Position numbers and translations under genes: made by a program. A stretch of DNA of 64,000 nt from [Mycobacterium] crassicus (GTDB lineage Bacteria; Actinomycetota; Actinomycetes; Mycobacteriales; Mycobacteriaceae), in NCBI RefSeq assembly GCF_020181615.1, contig NZ_CP084029.1, positions 186,001 to 250,000 of the forward strand, read 5' to 3'. Below are positions 62,113 through 64,000 of the stretch, one piece after another. Numbering within the stretch: position 1 is the first letter of the stretch; each line of letters begins with the position of its first letter. A model generated the notes under the pieces. That model did no database searches, was not told where the DNA came from, and was given only the letters and a program-made list of their open reading frames with translations.

Positions 62113-64000
62113 GGCCACCGGTGGTCCCGCGGCGCTTCGGGTCGCCGGGGGCTCCCTGACCGGACTGGCCGGATTGGTCGCCGGGGGCGGCGAACTTCTC
62201 GGTGGCGGGGCTGTCCTGCGAACCCTGAACCGGGATGGCGGTGGTGGCGGAGTTGTCGGGGGAACCGGATGGTTCAGCAGGGGTGGGTATCGCCCGGGTC
62301 CGATCGTCGGACGGCTCCGGCTCACCGGCGCCCCGCGACCTCGACTGCGTCGCGTCGCGACCGCCGCGCAGCTCACCCAGCCATGACTCGATCTCACGAT
62401 CGGGGCCGTCGGGGTCTTTGCCGGGCGACTCCACACGTTCGGTGAGCGCCTCGCCGCCGGTGAAGCGGGTGGTGGGCGGCTCGGCCTGTCCGGCGTTGAT
62501 CCGGCTGGTCCGGGCGCCCGACGGGGTGCCGCTCACCGGCCGGGTGGGCAGTTGCTCGGTGGCCCGTGGCCGGGACTGGCCCGGGGCGGGGTGAGTGGGG
62601 TCGTGCGTCGGGCGCGGTGCGGCGTAACCCGCTGGGCCAGATGCGGCCAAGGCCGCCGCTGCGGGCGGGCGGCGCGTCACCCTGCGCTTGCGCTCGTCGG
62701 GCAGCCGGATCTCGCCGAGCCCGATCCGGTTCTGCAGGCGCTTCATCCAGCGCGGCGCCCACCAGCAGTCGTCGCCGAGCAGCTTCATCACCGACGGCAC
62801 CAGGAACATCCGGACCACGGTGGCGTCGAGCAGGAGCGCCGCCATCAGACCGAACGCCAGGTACTTCATCATCACCAGGTCGGAGAAGACGAACGACGCG
62901 GCGACCACCGCGAGGATCAGTGCGGCCGCGGTGATCAGACGCCCGGTGGTCGCGGTGCCGATCCGGATCGCCTCGGTGGTGGACATCCCCGATTCTCGGG
63001 CCTCCACCATCCGGGAGACCAGGAACACCTCGTAGTCGGTGGCCAGGCCCCAGCCCACGGCGACCACCAGCGCGATCACCACCACCATCAGTGGTGTCGG
63101 CGTGAAGTTCAGCAGCCCCGCGCCGTGCCCGTCGACGAACATCCAGGTCAAGATCCCCATCGTCGACCCCAGGGTGAGCGCGCTCATCACCGCGGCCTTC
63201 AACGGCAGCACCAGCGACCCGAACGCCAGGAACATCAGCAGCGTGGTGGTGGTCAGCAGGATCACCAGCATCAGCGGTCCCTGCCGGACCAGCGCGTGGA
63301 TGCTGTCCTGCTCCAGTGCCGGAGTGCCGCCGACCAGCACGGTGAGGCCCTTGGGGGTGCCCATGGCGCGCAGCGCCTTGATCTTCTGCGCCGCGTCGTC
63401 CCGGTTGATCAGGCCGTTCTCGATCACCTGGACCGAGGGGTCCTTGGATGCCCCGGGCAGGTAGGGACGTTCCTTCCACATCTCGGCCGGGTCGTCGTCG
63501 GGGACGACGAATCCGCTGATCGACATCGCCCGGTTGCGTACCTCGGCGACCTGCTGGGGGGTGACCGGTTTGTCGGTGTCGCTCTTGATCACCAGCGTCA
63601 GCTTCTCGGTGCGGAAGCCGGGGAAGATCTCGTCGAAGTGCTCCTGGGCCACCCGGGCGGTGTTGTCCGGCGGCAGATACTTCTCGCTCATCCCACCGAA
63701 CGACAACTTCCCCAGCGGAATGATCAGCAGGATCATCGCGACCACGATCGGGATCGCGAACGCCAGTGGCCGCTGCATCACAAAGTTGACCAGCTTGCCC
63801 CAGAACCCGGCCTCGACCTCTTCGCGGGTCTTGGTCTTCTGGGTCTTCTCGGCGAACCAGCCGATGATGCGGTTGGAGAACTCCCAGTCCCGCAGGAACG
63901 GAATCCGGTAGAGGGTGCGGACCCCGAGAGCGTCGACGTTGGTGCCGAGCACACCCAGGATGGCCGGCAGCAGCGTGATCGACAGCAGTGCGGCCAGGCC
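62072..64000 (-). CDS. mmpL3: Mycolate (TMM) flippase MmpL3, 5' end cut by window
   Basis: The C-terminal 642 residues of an RND protein; the gene continues past the right edge. The first residues visible, [16 protein letters not shown], belong to the first membrane block. The second block holds the proton-relay Asp-Tyr in [16 protein letters not shown] (helix 10). The cytoplasmic tail of about 190 residues is rich in Pro, Ser, Thr and Arg, as in MmpL3. MmpL3 flips trehalose monomycolate and is essential in mycobacteria. Its stop lies 41 bp inside the convergent AI-2E-family gene. Confidence 0.93.
   Translation of the reverse strand, partial: GLAALLSITLLPAILGVLGTNVDALGVRTLYRIPFLRDWEFSNRIIGWFAEKTQKTKTREEVEAGFWGKLVNFVMQRPLAFAIPIVVAMILLIIPLGKLSFGGMSEKYLPPDNTARVAQEHFDEIFPGFRTEKLTLVIKSDTDKPVTPQQVAEVRNRAMSISGFVVPDDDPAEMWKERPYLPGASKDPSVQVIENGLINRDDAAQKIKALRAMGTPKGLTVLVGGTPALEQDSIHALVRQGPLMLVILLTTTTLLMFLAFGSLVLPLKAAVMSALTLGSTMGILTWMFVDGHGAGLLNFTPTPLMVVVIALVVAVGWGLATDYEVFLVSRMVEARESGMSTTEAIRIGTATTGRLITAAALILAVVAASFVFSDLVMMKYLAFGLMAALLLDATVVRMFLVPSVMKLLGDDCWWAPRWMKRLQNRIGLGEIRLPDERKRRVTRRPPAAAALAASGPAGYAAPRPTHDPTHPAPGQSRPRATEQLPTRPVSGTPSGARTSRINAGQAEPPTTRFTGGEALTERVESPGKDPDGPDREIESWLGELRGGRDATQSRSRGAGEPEPSDDRTRAIPTPAEPSGSPDNSATTAIPVQGSQDSPATEKFAAPGDQSGQSGQGAPGDPKRRGTTGGLSAAELLRREGRY

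Overview
The window is high-GC actinobacterial DNA and almost certainly comes from a mycobacterium. It carries mce operons, mymT/ricR, mmpL11/mmpL3, an L,D-transpeptidase and zmp1, and its gene order follows the M. tuberculosis Rv0162c-Rv0206c segment with clear insertions and losses. Gene names below rest on recognition of protein sequence and synteny; no database search was run.

Layout. (1) 1-6277, +: a tightly coupled oxidative catabolic operon of unknown substrate: an unrecognised gene cut by the window edge, a small alpha-beta protein, a cytochrome P450, an MDR dehydrogenase, an HpcH/HpaI-type aldolase, an SDR and a Baeyer-Villiger-type monooxygenase. (2) 6258-10050: adhE1-, Rv0163- and TB18.5-like genes and fadD5. 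The GntR regulator gene mce1R, which lies between TB18.5 and fadD5 in M. tuberculosis, is missing and a GC-rich repeat sits there instead. (3) 10253-23017, +: a complete mce1 operon (yrbE1A/B, mce1A-F, mam1A-D), preceded by a possible 19-codon upstream ORF. (4) 23052-23717: a DUF1275-like membrane protein. (5) 23809-34430, -: a second complete mce operon (two yrbE, mceA-F, a Mce-associated protein, an MPT64/RsiV-like secreted protein) running towards mce1. (6) 34799-38235: a secreted protein, another Mce-associated protein, a NAGPA-like secreted protein and a pirin. (7) 38310-42727: a DUF1023 hydrolase with its LppA-like lipoprotein, then an NDMA-dependent-type alcohol dehydrogenase with a KstR-type palindrome in its promoter, and an SDR. 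(8) 42884-49359: monoacylglycerol lipase, Rv0184/Rv0185, metallothionein mymT, O-methyltransferase, SPW protein, ilvD, and a copper-type DUF305-ricR operon. Both mymT and DUF305-ricR carry the same ATACCCC-N3-GGGGTAT operator. (9) 49439-64000: MFS exporter, LdtMt4-like transpeptidase, zmp1, omamA/omamB, Rv0201c, mmpL11, Rv0203-like haem-binding protein, Rv0204c, an AI-2E-family permease, and mmpL3 cut by the right edge.

How the parts fit. Much of the window serves lipid traffic across the mycobacterial envelope: two Mce import machines with accessory Mam proteins, OmamA/B that stabilise Mce complexes, MmpL11/MmpL3 exporters, FadD5 and a lipase. A second theme is copper: the metallothionein, the DUF305 lipoprotein and RicR form one predicted regulon. 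Regulation is largely by translational coupling (ATGA/GTGA overlaps) within operons and by apparently leaderless promoters at many single genes. No rRNA, tRNA, CRISPR array, prophage or insertion sequence was seen.
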